Assembly: GCA_039914705.1 (NCBI GenBank)
Contig: JBDSOT010000102.1
Span: 1-5,708, forward strand
Direction of reading: 5' to 3'
DNA length: 5,708 nt
Source of the DNA: JBDSTW01 sp039914705
Lineage (GTDB): Bacteria > Pseudomonadota > Gammaproteobacteria > SURF-13
Shown one piece after another: positions 1-5,708 of the stretch (positions are counted from its first letter, which is position 1; each line of letters begins with the position of its first letter). A program made the position numbers and the translations under genes. The notes under the pieces are model-generated. The model worked only from the letters and a program-made list of their open reading frames with translations, searched no databases and was not told the DNA's origin.

Positions 1-5
1 CTTTA

Positions 6-1169
6 ATGTCGACCTATGCGCGCCAGCCGGTGACCTTCGAACACGGTCAAGGCGCGTGGCTGTGGGATAACCACGGCCGTAAATATCTCGATGCCTTCAG
101 CGGCGTTGCCGTCTGCAATCTGGGCCACGCGCACCCTGCCGTTACCGAGGCATTATGCGAGCAGGCAGGCCGCTTGCTGCATACCTCCAATCATTACGGC
201 ATCGCCAAGCAAGCGGAGTTAGCTGCTGAATTAACGCGCATTGCGGGCATGGACAAGGCGTTTTTCTGCAACTCCGGTGCCGAGGCCAACGAAGCGGCTA
301 TAAAAATAGCGCGCCTGTACGGGCACAACAAAGGCATCGCCGTGCCGACCATCGTGGTCGCCGAAGGCAGTTTTCACGGGCGCACACTTGCCACACTTAC
401 CGCTACCGGAAACCGCCGCGTGCAGGCCGGGTTCGACCCGCTCGTGCAGGGCTTCCTGCGCGTGCCCTATAACGACCTCGAGGCCTTGCGCGTAATCGCT
501 GAAAACAGTCCGAACGTGGTCGCGGTGCTTATCGAGCCTATCCAAGGCGAGGGCGGCGTGAACGTGCCCGACGATAATTATTTATCAGGCGTACGCGCGC
601 TTTGCGATGCACACGGCTGGTTGATGATACTCGATGAAATTCAGACCGGTATGTGCCGTACCGGTGCCTGGTTCGCATATCAACACAGCGGTGCGCGGCC
701 CGACATCATGACCGTCGCTAAGGCACTCGGTAATGGTATGCCCATCGGCGCGTGTCTCGCCCAAGGTGAGGCCGCGCAAGTATTCAAGCCGGGCAATCAC
801 GGCAGCACCTTCGGCGGTAATCCGTTGGCGTGCAGCGCGGCCTTGGCCGTCATCCATACATTAGAAAAAGAAAGCTTAGCCGAGCGCGCCAAAAATCTCG
901 GCCAGCGCATGCTCGATAGTTTCGCCGCCATGTTGAAGGGCAATTCGCAAGTGGCCGAGGTTCGCGGCAAGGGTTTGATGATAGGCATCGAACTTGATCG
1001 CCCGTGCAAGGAGTTGGTCGCGCAGGCCTTGTCGGCAGGCCTGTTGATTAATGTGACGGCGGAGAAAACCCTCCGGTTATTGCCACCGCTCATTATCAGC
1101 GATGCCGAAGCCGATCAGATCGTCGCGGGCGTCACCGCACTGATTCAGAATTCTGCGAAAGCGGCTTAA
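6..1169 (+). CDS. argD: Acetylornithine aminotransferase (class III PLP aminotransferase), start possibly off-window
   Basis: Cytosolic PLP enzyme that transfers the amino group of glutamate to N-acetylglutamate semialdehyde to give N2-acetylornithine in arginine synthesis; family members often also act on succinyl-diaminopimelate in lysine synthesis. Numbering from the ATG at 6, the fold is complete: cofactor phosphate-binding SGAEANEAA (90-98), FHGRT (123-127), IEPIQGEGG (176-184), the Asp that pairs with the PLP pyridine nitrogen in LDEIQTG (D210), the Schiff-base lysine in AKALGNG (K239), and GSTFGGNPLAC (266-276). The 387 residues are slightly short of the usual roughly 390-400. The codon before the ATG is TTA (Leu), and Leu-Met followed by TYARQPV is the usual wording inside this family a few residues after the start, so this Met may be internal and the real start just left of the window. 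The stop overlaps the argF start by one base. Assignment to ArgD rather than a related class III enzyme is supported by the argF neighbour. Confidence 0.95.
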   Translation: MSTYARQPVTFEHGQGAWLWDNHGRKYLDAFSGVAVCNLGHAHPAVTEALCEQAGRLLHTSNHYGIAKQAELAAELTRIAGMDKAFFCNSGAEANEAAIKIARLYGHNKGIAVPTIVVAEGSFHGRTLATLTATGNRRVQAGFDPLVQGFLRVPYNDLEALRVIAENSPNVVAVLIEPIQGEGGVNVPDDNYLSGVRALCDAHGWLMILDEIQTGMCRTGAWFAYQHSGARPDIMTVAKALGNGMPIGACLAQGEAAQVFKPGNHGSTFGGNPLACSAALAVIHTLEKESLAERAKNLGQRMLDSFAAMLKGNSQVAEVRGKGLMIGIELDRPCKELVAQALSAGLLINVTAEKTLRLLPPLIISDAEADQIVAGVTALIQNSAKAA

Positions 1170-2098
1170 TGCCGGTGCGCCACTTTCTCAGCCTGACCGA
1201 TCTCAGCCCCGCCGAGGCGCAAAGTTTGATGCAGCGCGCCGGCGAGCTTAAGCCCATGCAGCGCGCCGGGGAAATTTATGAGCCTTTGAAAAATAAAGTG
1301 CTCGCCCTGGTGTTCGAAAAGTCCTCCACACGTACGCGTGTTTCCTTCGAAAGCGCGGTTGTGCAATTTGGTGGCGGCGCCATTTTTCTCGCCCCGCAAG
1401 ACAGCCAACTCGGACGCGGCGAGCCGATTGAAGACACCGCCCGCGTGCTCTCGCGCATGGTCGATGCCATCGTTATCCGCACCTTCGCGCACGAAAAGCT
1501 GGAACGCTTCGCCGCGTATTCGCAGGTGCCTGTCATCAACGCCTTGACCGACAAACATCATCCCTGCCAGTTGCTGGCCGACATCCAGACATTCATCGAA
1601 CGGCGCGGCAGCATCAAGGGTAAAACCGTAGCCTGGATCGGCGACGGTAATAATATGTGCAACTCTTATATTGATGCCGCGCGCCTGTTTGAATTTCATC
1701 TGCGCATGGCCGTGCCCGAGGGCTACGACCCCGATGCTGTCACCGTTCAAAGTGCGGCTGGACACGCCACACTGCTGCGCGATCCGCGCGCGGCCGTGCA
1801 AGACGCCGACCTCGTGGTTACCGATGTGTGGGCGAGCATGGGACAGGAGCATGAGCAGACGGACCGCAAGCAAGTCTTTGCCGATTACCAGGTAACCGCC
1901 GACCTGATGGCGCATGCCCGGCCCGATGCCCTGTTCATGCATTGCCTGCCCGCCCATCGCGGCGAGGAAGTAAGCGCCGATGTCATCGACGGGCCGCAGA
2001 GTGTCGTGTGGGACGAAGCAGAAAACCGCCTGCACGCGCAGAAGGCGCTGCTGGAGTTTTTGCTTGGCGGCAATGACAGCGGGTTTTCCAATGCATAA
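1169..2098 (+). CDS. argF: Ornithine carbamoyltransferase
   Basis: Catalyses carbamoyl phosphate + ornithine to citrulline + phosphate, the sixth step of arginine synthesis; family members are usually cytosolic trimers. The 309 residues match the usual length. Carbamoyl-phosphate-binding STRTR is at 53-57, HPCQ at 131-134, the second-domain GDGNNMCNS at 158-166, the ornithine-binding SMG loop in DVWASMGQE at 219-227, and the catalytic HCLPAHRGEEV at 258-268. All key residues are present, so the enzyme should be active. ATG at 1169 shares its A with the argD stop (TAATG). There is no strong Shine-Dalgarno, only a weak GAAAG at 1157-1161, which suggests translation coupled to argD. An odd nine-codon near-repeat sits at residues 21-38. 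The following gene is unrelated and lies across an AT-rich spacer, so the arginine transcription unit probably ends here, although no clear terminator is visible. Confidence 0.97.
   Translation: MPVRHFLSLTDLSPAEAQSLMQRAGELKPMQRAGEIYEPLKNKVLALVFEKSSTRTRVSFESAVVQFGGGAIFLAPQDSQLGRGEPIEDTARVLSRMVDAIVIRTFAHEKLERFAAYSQVPVINALTDKHHPCQLLADIQTFIERRGSIKGKTVAWIGDGNNMCNSYIDAARLFEFHLRMAVPEGYDPDAVTVQSAAGHATLLRDPRAAVQDADLVVTDVWASMGQEHEQTDRKQVFADYQVTADLMAHARPDALFMHCLPAHRGEEVSADVIDGPQSVVWDEAENRLHAQKALLEFLLGGNDSGFSNA
1229..1282 (+). repeat. Imperfect nine-codon tandem repeat inside argF
   Basis: Two adjacent 27-base units (1229-1255 and 1256-1282) both begin ATGCAGCGCGCCGG and match at 16 of their first 18 bases, encoding MQRAGELKP then MQRAGEIYEP in the N-terminal helix region of the enzyme. 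The rest of each unit diverges. OTCases normally have a helix ending in a Lys-rich linker and then an RAGE-type segment here, and total length is normal, so it may be chance or local gene conversion rather than an added copy. Confidence 0.5.
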
Positions 2099-2205
2099 CG
2101 CCGTCTACTTCTGGATGTTCAATTCTTATAGTCACTTATCAACTATTATTGATAGTATAAAAATAGTTTCGCCTAGATAAATTCAGGTGCAAAAAAGTTA
2201 CATTT

Positions 2206-2235
2206 TTGAAGTGTCTATTGTAGTAAATCTAAGAT
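2206..2235 (+). promoter_or_regulatory. Candidate sigma-70-type promoter for the secreted-protein gene
   Basis: TTGAAG (2206-2211) and TAAGAT (2230-2235) each match the sigma-70 -35 and -10 consensus at four of six positions and are separated by 18 bases. They lie in the AT-rich spacer about 30 bases upstream of the ATG at 2265. The placement is right for a promoter, but AT-rich DNA yields such matches easily. The -35 element overlaps a short CAAAAA/TTTTTG inverted repeat (2190-2195 and 2203-2208) that is too weak to call a terminator. Confidence 0.3.
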
Positions 2236-2264
2236 AAGCCTCCATGTCATAACCGAGGTTCACG

Positions 2265-3044
2265 ATGAATCTATTTCACCGGACACTGTGCGCTCTGAGT
2301 ATCGCCCTATTTTGCTCCTATACGGCAGCCGGCAGTTACGCCGCTCGCACTCACTATTATGCGGTTGAGTACCTAAAGCCAAACAGCGGCACAGGCGACC
2401 CAACCTTTCTAAATATAACTTTAAATCGCAAAGTCACTTCGGCAGAAGCTGAACGCTTACTCAAGGAGGAAGTACAACGAGCTGTTTCTCTATTTCCGCC
2501 TAAACGTGATTTGTTGGCTTATGTTTGGCTTGAAACCAACCCAACTCCCGGTTCCGAAGAGATGATAAAGTTACCAGATGGCTCAAATTTTATTATCTAC
2601 TCAGTGAAAACTAAACAGTTACAAACAGAGAAGCAATATGACGCTTCGAAGCTCAAACAACCTCAGGTGGGCAAGGGAATCGACGTCGAGATATCGCCTG
2701 AGTTAGAGAAGGGGATTGATGGTCGAGTACGGATTCTCGCGTCAACGAATCTTCCACATGGAATGATATTAATGCTTGACCTTCGCAAAGTTGGCTCCAA
2801 GTATTTCGCGCAGGATGAGGTCGAAGTTATCACTGGTCGTATTGCATCTACTTGGTTTAGTGATGGCGGTAAGCCGCTCCCTTCTGGCACATATGAAATA
2901 GTCATCTCAAGCCCCCTCCCTGATTTGCAGTCAACCGCCGTACGCGCTGTCATAGGCCAAGACGGCGAAAATCTAAAAGGTTCAATTACAACGTCAATGG
3001 GCGCAAAGATGGTTGATCTCACGGTTAAGAAGAGCATTCCGTGA
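2265..3044 (+). CDS. Secreted (periplasmic) protein of unknown function
   Basis: I do not recognise a named family. The 259-residue product starts with a textbook type I signal peptide: a short basic start (His5, Arg6), a hydrophobic core at about 8-17, and a probable cut after Ser-Tyr-Ala at 24-26. Cys17 follows Phe, so it is not a lipobox, and the mature protein has no cysteine. Residues 28-130 are mixed, with a charged helix around 58-75 and the loop IKLPDGSNFIIYS (101-113). Residues 150-255 alternate hydrophobic and polar residues with Gly/Pro turns (NLPHGMILML, PLPSGTYEIVISS, IGQDGENLKGS), suggesting an all-beta, immunoglobulin-like domain; this is inference from pattern only. ATG at 2265 is supported by GAGG at 2255-2258, six bases upstream. 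GC content is well below that of the flanking genes, suggesting acquisition by transfer. The end overlaps another open frame by 32 bases. Confidence 0.85.
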   Translation: MNLFHRTLCALSIALFCSYTAAGSYAARTHYYAVEYLKPNSGTGDPTFLNITLNRKVTSAEAERLLKEEVQRAVSLFPPKRDLLAYVWLETNPTPGSEEMIKLPDGSNFIIYSVKTKQLQTEKQYDASKLKQPQVGKGIDVEISPELEKGIDGRVRILASTNLPHGMILMLDLRKVGSKYFAQDEVEVITGRIASTWFSDGGKPLPSGTYEIVISSPLPDLQSTAVRAVIGQDGENLKGSITTSMGAKMVDLTVKKSIP

Positions 3045-3327
3045 TGCCCAGAATGGGCTGATAGATTATTGTAGCCCCACGGTTGCTGTAACTGAATTTG
3101 AATTACTAGCCAGCGGTTATCTGGGATTGTTAAAAGAAGAGCCGGAGCGCACGAGTATGGGTGGCGGCCACATGCGTAATCCTGAGATGGAGGAGGTGCG
3201 TATAACTTACATGAATCTGCGCCTCAAGACCTTCTGGTGGAGCTTCGGATTCTCCGTCGCGAGTTTCAATATGTCGATTGTTTCGCTTATCGTCGTTATT
3301 TTGCTCAGAGACAAGCTACCCTTTTAA
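3013..3327 (+). CDS. Possible small membrane protein of unknown function, start uncertain
   Basis: An open frame follows and overlaps the secreted-protein gene in a different frame. The widest reading uses a TTG start at 3013 (104 residues). A better supported shorter start is ATG at 3157 (56 residues), with GGAG at 3144-3147 nine bases upstream. On the long numbering, residues 25-70 look protein-like and acidic, and residues 73-98 (from FWWSFGF to IVVILL) form one clear membrane segment, followed by the short tail RDKLPF. Basic residues flank both sides (Arg70/Lys72 and Arg99/Lys101), so the orientation is ambiguous. No family is recognised. It could be a genuine partner of the upstream secreted protein, or the displaced C-terminal anchor of that protein after a frameshift. 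The hydrophobic end and absence of stops favour real coding over a chance frame, but a chance ORF is not excluded. Confidence 0.45.
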   Translation: MISRLRRAFRDAQNGLIDYCSPTVAVTEFELLASGYLGLLKEEPERTSMGGGHMRNPEMEEVRITYMNLRLKTFWWSFGFSVASFNMSIVSLIVVILLRDKLPF

Positions 3328-3330
3328 AAC

Positions 3331-3354
3331 CGGCGGTATTAAATCTTTCCGCCG
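3331..3354. other. GC-rich hairpin downstream of the small membrane ORF
   Basis: CGGCGG (3331-3336) and CCGCCG (3349-3354) form a perfect six-base stem with a 12-base AT-rich loop, starting four bases after the stop at 3327. No T-run follows, so it is not a standard intrinsic terminator. It could stabilise or weakly terminate the upstream transcript. A second, weaker stem follows: ACCGA (3371-3375) and TCGGT (3383-3387). Confidence 0.3.
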
Positions 3355-3482
3355 CTAATCCGGACGGGCGACCGAAGCCCAATCGGTGCAGTATCTTCAC
3401 TTGCCGTAAATTGCCAGTATTTCCATACCCGATAGCGCTGCAACCGCGCAAAATGCCATGCAACTACGCTAATATCCCACCC

Positions 3483-4421
3483 ATGCCGCCGATCATTTCC
3501 ATCTCAAATCTGACCAAGACTTACGCCTCGGGTTTTCATGCACTGAAAAGTGTCAATCTCGATATCCGCAAGGGCGAGATCTTCGCCCTGCTGGGTCCTA
3601 ACGGCGCTGGTAAGACGACGCTGATCAGCATAGTCTGCGGCATCGTTACTCCGACTGCAGGAACGGTAATCGCGGACGGCCACGACATCGTGCAGGACTA
3701 TCGCGCGGCGCGCGCCAAGATCGGACTGGTGCCGCAGGAACTCAGCACCGATGCCTTCGAGACGGTATGGGCGACGGTGAGCTTCAGCCGCGGCCTGTTC
3801 GGGTGCGCGCCGAATCCGGCACACATCGAAAAGGTGCTGCGCGACCTGTCATTATGGGACAAACGCAAGGCCGAGATCATAACCCTGTCGGGCGGCATGA
3901 AACGGCGCGTGATGATTGCCAAGGCCCTGTCGCACGAACCGGAGATTCTGTTCCTGGACGAACCGACGGCGGGCGTGGATGTAGAACTGCGCCGCGACAT
4001 GTGGGAGCTGGTGCGGGACCTGCGCAAAACGGGAGTGACCATCATCCTCACCACTCACTATATTCAGGAGGCCGAGGAAATGGCCGATCGGATCGGTGTG
4101 ATCAACAAGGGAGAATTGATTCTGGTTGAGAAGAAGACCGAACTCATGAAGAAACTCGGCAAGAAAAGACTGACGCTGCACTTGCAGGAGTCCATGGCAG
4201 TGATCCCGCCGGAGTTAGCTGAATGGCATTTGAAACTAAAGACCGACGGTAATGATCTGGAATACACCTTCGACGGTAACGAGGAGGCTACGCGCATCCC
4301 CTTACTGCTCAGGCGGGTAAGTGATTTAGGCATCGGATTCACCGACCTGCACACCCGCCAAAGCTCACTGGAGGATATCTTCGTCAGCCTGGTGAGTGAG
4401 CGCGCAGGAACTCCGCGATGA
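3483..4421 (+). CDS. ABC-2 type exporter ATP-binding protein (YadG-like)
   Basis: ATPase subunit that would power an inner-membrane ABC exporter together with the permease that follows. The 312 residues (E. coli YadG is similar in length) carry Walker A GPNGAGKTT (38-46), the Q-loop Gln85 in GLVPQE, the signature LSGGMKRR (135-142), Walker B ILFLDEP with catalytic Glu160, D-loop AGVD (163-166) and the H-loop His192 in TTHY, so it should hydrolyse ATP. The C-terminal SSLEDIFVSLV (294-304) is typical of this subgroup. The frame stays open upstream to 3237, but residues from there are not ABC-like; the fold begins PPIISISNLTKTY, so ATG at 3483 is chosen, with 3453 as the alternative. Neither has a visible Shine-Dalgarno. 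The stop overlaps the permease start as ATGA. The substrate cannot be read from the sequence. Confidence 0.95.
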   Translation: MPPIISISNLTKTYASGFHALKSVNLDIRKGEIFALLGPNGAGKTTLISIVCGIVTPTAGTVIADGHDIVQDYRAARAKIGLVPQELSTDAFETVWATVSFSRGLFGCAPNPAHIEKVLRDLSLWDKRKAEIITLSGGMKRRVMIAKALSHEPEILFLDEPTAGVDVELRRDMWELVRDLRKTGVTIILTTHYIQEAEEMADRIGVINKGELILVEKKTELMKKLGKKRLTLHLQESMAVIPPELAEWHLKLKTDGNDLEYTFDGNEEATRIPLLLRRVSDLGIGFTDLHTRQSSLEDIFVSLVSERAGTPR

Positions 4422-5194
4422 ACAGTCTGGTGTTTAACAGACATGGTGTTTGGGCCATCTACAAGTTCGAGATGGCACGGTTTATACGCACCGTGTGGCA
4501 AAGCATCGTCGCGCCCGTGATTACCACCTCGCTGTATTTCGTGGTATTCGGTGCGGCGATCGGCTCGCGTATGGCCGAGGTGGACGGCGTAACCTACGGC
4601 GCCTTCATTGTGCCGGGGCTGATCATGCTGGCGCTGTTCAGCGAGAGCATTTCCAACGCCTCATTCGGCATCTATTTCCCGAAGTTCACCGGCACCATCT
4701 ACGAACTGCTGTCAGCACCAGTGTCCGCTCTGGAGATTGTCTTGGGCTATGTCGGGGCGGCGGCCACCAAGTCGATCATCCTGGGACTGATCATCCTTGT
4801 CACGGCCAGCCTGTTGGTGCCGATTCAGATTTTACATCCGGTCTGGATGATCGCCTTTTTGGTGCTGATGGCGACGACCTTCAGCCTGTTCGGTTTCATC
4901 GTTGGTATATGGGCAAAGGGTTTTGAGCAGTTGCAATTCATCCCCATACTGATCGTGACGCCCCTTACCTTCCTCGGGGGCGCCTTTTATTCAATTGATA
5001 TGCTGCCACCGGCATGGCGCACGCTCACCCTGTTCAACCCGGTGGTCTATCTGATCAGTGGCTTTCGCTGGAGTTTCTACGGGAGCTCGGATGTCAGCGT
5101 GGGCGTGAGCCTGGCGATGACGCTGGGATTTTTCGTGATCTGTCTGGCGGTGGTGACATGGATTTTCAGGACAGGGTATCGTCTGAAGAGGTGA
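4418..5194 (+). CDS. ABC-2 type exporter permease (YadH-like)
   Basis: Membrane subunit of the exporter, expected to pair as a homodimer with the upstream ATPase in the inner membrane. It has 258 residues, about the length of E. coli YadH, and about six hydrophobic segments near residues 28-48, 61-78, 104-134, 142-165, 173-191 and 229-250. The pattern follows the YadH family: a cytoplasmic amphipathic start, GSRMAEVDG after the first membrane helix, FIVPGLIM (63-70), the cytoplasmic coupling stretch IYELLSAPVS (94-103), TPLTFLGGAFYS (181-192) and LFNPVVYLISGFR (205-217) near the end. ATG at 4418 overlaps the ATPase stop by four bases and has AGGA at 4405-4408, so the two are translationally coupled. 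The cargo is unknown; YadGH-type transporters are poorly characterised, and related ABC-2 systems export drugs, polysaccharides or lipids. Confidence 0.94.
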   Translation: MNSLVFNRHGVWAIYKFEMARFIRTVWQSIVAPVITTSLYFVVFGAAIGSRMAEVDGVTYGAFIVPGLIMLALFSESISNASFGIYFPKFTGTIYELLSAPVSALEIVLGYVGAAATKSIILGLIILVTASLLVPIQILHPVWMIAFLVLMATTFSLFGFIVGIWAKGFEQLQFIPILIVTPLTFLGGAFYSIDMLPPAWRTLTLFNPVVYLISGFRWSFYGSSDVSVGVSLAMTLGFFVICLAVVTWIFRTGYRLKR

Positions 5195-5262
5195 GTACCT
5201 AGGTCACAGTGCAAACCGAATGATGAGACTACTGATGTCCCTAGATAAAGAGCCGAAATAAT

Positions 5263-5708
5263 ATGCCGCCAGAATTTCAATCCTCACCCCGCAGAACAAT
5301 AACAGACCTTGGCGATACCGGCCCGCGCAAGATGAAATTCTGGGCCACGTTCTGGCTGGTGGTTTCCGCTCTCTTATTTATCGGCACGACGCTGCTGATT
5401 GACCTGCATCCGGCATTTCATTACATCCGCGCCTTTGCCGAGGGTGCGCTGGTCGGCGGACTGGCAGATTGGTTCGCGGTCACTGCCCTATTCGCACATC
5501 CGCTCGGTCTGCCCATTCCGCACACGGCGATTATCCCGCGCCGGAAAAATGAAATCGGTACGCGCTTGGGCAGCTTCATACAAACGCATTTCCTGCGTGC
5601 CAGCGTGGTGAAGGCGAAGCTGGCGGATATGAAGATCACGGAGCGCCTGCTGGATTGGCTGGCCAGTGAGAAGGGAAGCAGAATGGCGGTTCAGCAATCC
5701 GCATCGCT
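5263..5708 (+). CDS. DUF445 (YjiN-like) membrane-associated protein, N-terminal part
   Basis: The open frame runs off the right edge (148 complete codons seen; whole DUF445 proteins are usually around 400 or more residues). The first 23 residues are polar. Residues 27-46 form one membrane helix (from WATFWLV to LLI). The family hallmark follows: AEGALVGGLADWFAVTALF (59-77), HPLGLPIPHTAIIP (79-92), then RRKNEIGTRLGSFI, leading into a charged helical region. The family is widespread in bacteria and its molecular role is not established. ATG at 5263 is the first start after an in-frame TAG at 5242-5244, with a modest AAAGAG at 5247-5252; Met24 (5332) is an alternative just before the membrane helix but lacks a ribosome site. 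It lies 68 bases after the permease with no terminator visible between, so co-transcription is possible. Confidence 0.9.
   Translation, partial: MPPEFQSSPRRTITDLGDTGPRKMKFWATFWLVVSALLFIGTTLLIDLHPAFHYIRAFAEGALVGGLADWFAVTALFAHPLGLPIPHTAIIPRRKNEIGTRLGSFIQTHFLRASVVKAKLADMKITERLLDWLASEKGSRMAVQQSAS

Noticed and set aside
1166..2035. Long reverse-strand open frame (289 codons) opposite argF
   Set aside because: It mirrors a fully intact OTCase gene in GC-rich DNA, where the antisense frame stays open through codon bias; its translation shows no recognisable domain and is rich in His/Arg/Gly typical of shadows.
2137..2154. TATCAA/TTGATA inverted repeat after argF as a terminator
   Set aside because: Only a six-base AT stem with a six-base loop and no following T-run; expected by chance in such AT-rich DNA.
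2115..2180. 21-codon ORF in the argF downstream spacer
   Set aside because: No ribosome site, and the composition simply reflects the AT-rich spacer.
3237..3482. Upstream extension of the ATPase frame to 3237
   Set aside because: The added residues are not ABC-like and overlap the small membrane ORF in another frame; the conserved fold starts right after ATG 3483.
5191..5207. Palindrome around ACCTAGGT at the permease end
   Set aside because: The eight-base core is perfect, but the GTGA/TCAC flanks are off-centre; no operator or terminator logic is evident.
5421..5697. Reverse-strand open frames opposite the DUF445 gene
   Set aside because: The forward frame carries the unmistakable DUF445 core; the antisense frames have no domain signal.

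Overview
The window reads as a piece of a proteobacterial chromosome, most likely beta- or gammaproteobacterial. This is inferred from the GC-rich arginine genes, the argD-argF pairing and the close resemblance of the exporter pair to E. coli YadG/YadH. No rRNA or other taxonomic marker is present. All convincing genes lie on the + strand.

Layout. (1) 1-2098: two arginine-biosynthesis genes, argD (acetylornithine aminotransferase; its true start may lie just off the left edge) and argF (ornithine carbamoyltransferase). They are joined by a one-base TAATG stop/start overlap, so they are probably co-transcribed and translationally coupled. Together they cover acetylornithine formation and the conversion of ornithine to citrulline. 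(2) 2099-2264: an AT-rich spacer (about 32% GC by hand count over 2101-2260) with a possible promoter. (3) 2265-3327: a low-GC pair. The first gene encodes a secreted protein of unknown function with a clear signal peptide. The second is an overlapping, less certain ORF for a small protein with one C-terminal membrane segment. (4) 3328-3482: a spacer with two small hairpins. (5) 3483-5194: a two-gene ABC-2 exporter, an ATPase and a permease overlapping by four bases (ATGA), of the YadG/YadH type. (6) 5263-end: the N-terminal part of a DUF445 (YjiN-like) membrane-associated protein cut by the right edge.

The arginine genes and the exporter genes look like ordinary chromosomal content with similar base composition (about 60-65% GC in the lines counted). 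The 2.1-3.3 kb segment differs sharply (30-48% in counted lines) and is the only part that looks accessory or recently acquired. It holds the two genes I cannot assign, and their overlap (two genes, or one gene broken by a frameshift) is the most open question here. I see no CRISPR array, tRNA, rRNA, insertion sequence, transposase or integrase, and no clear system of novel type.
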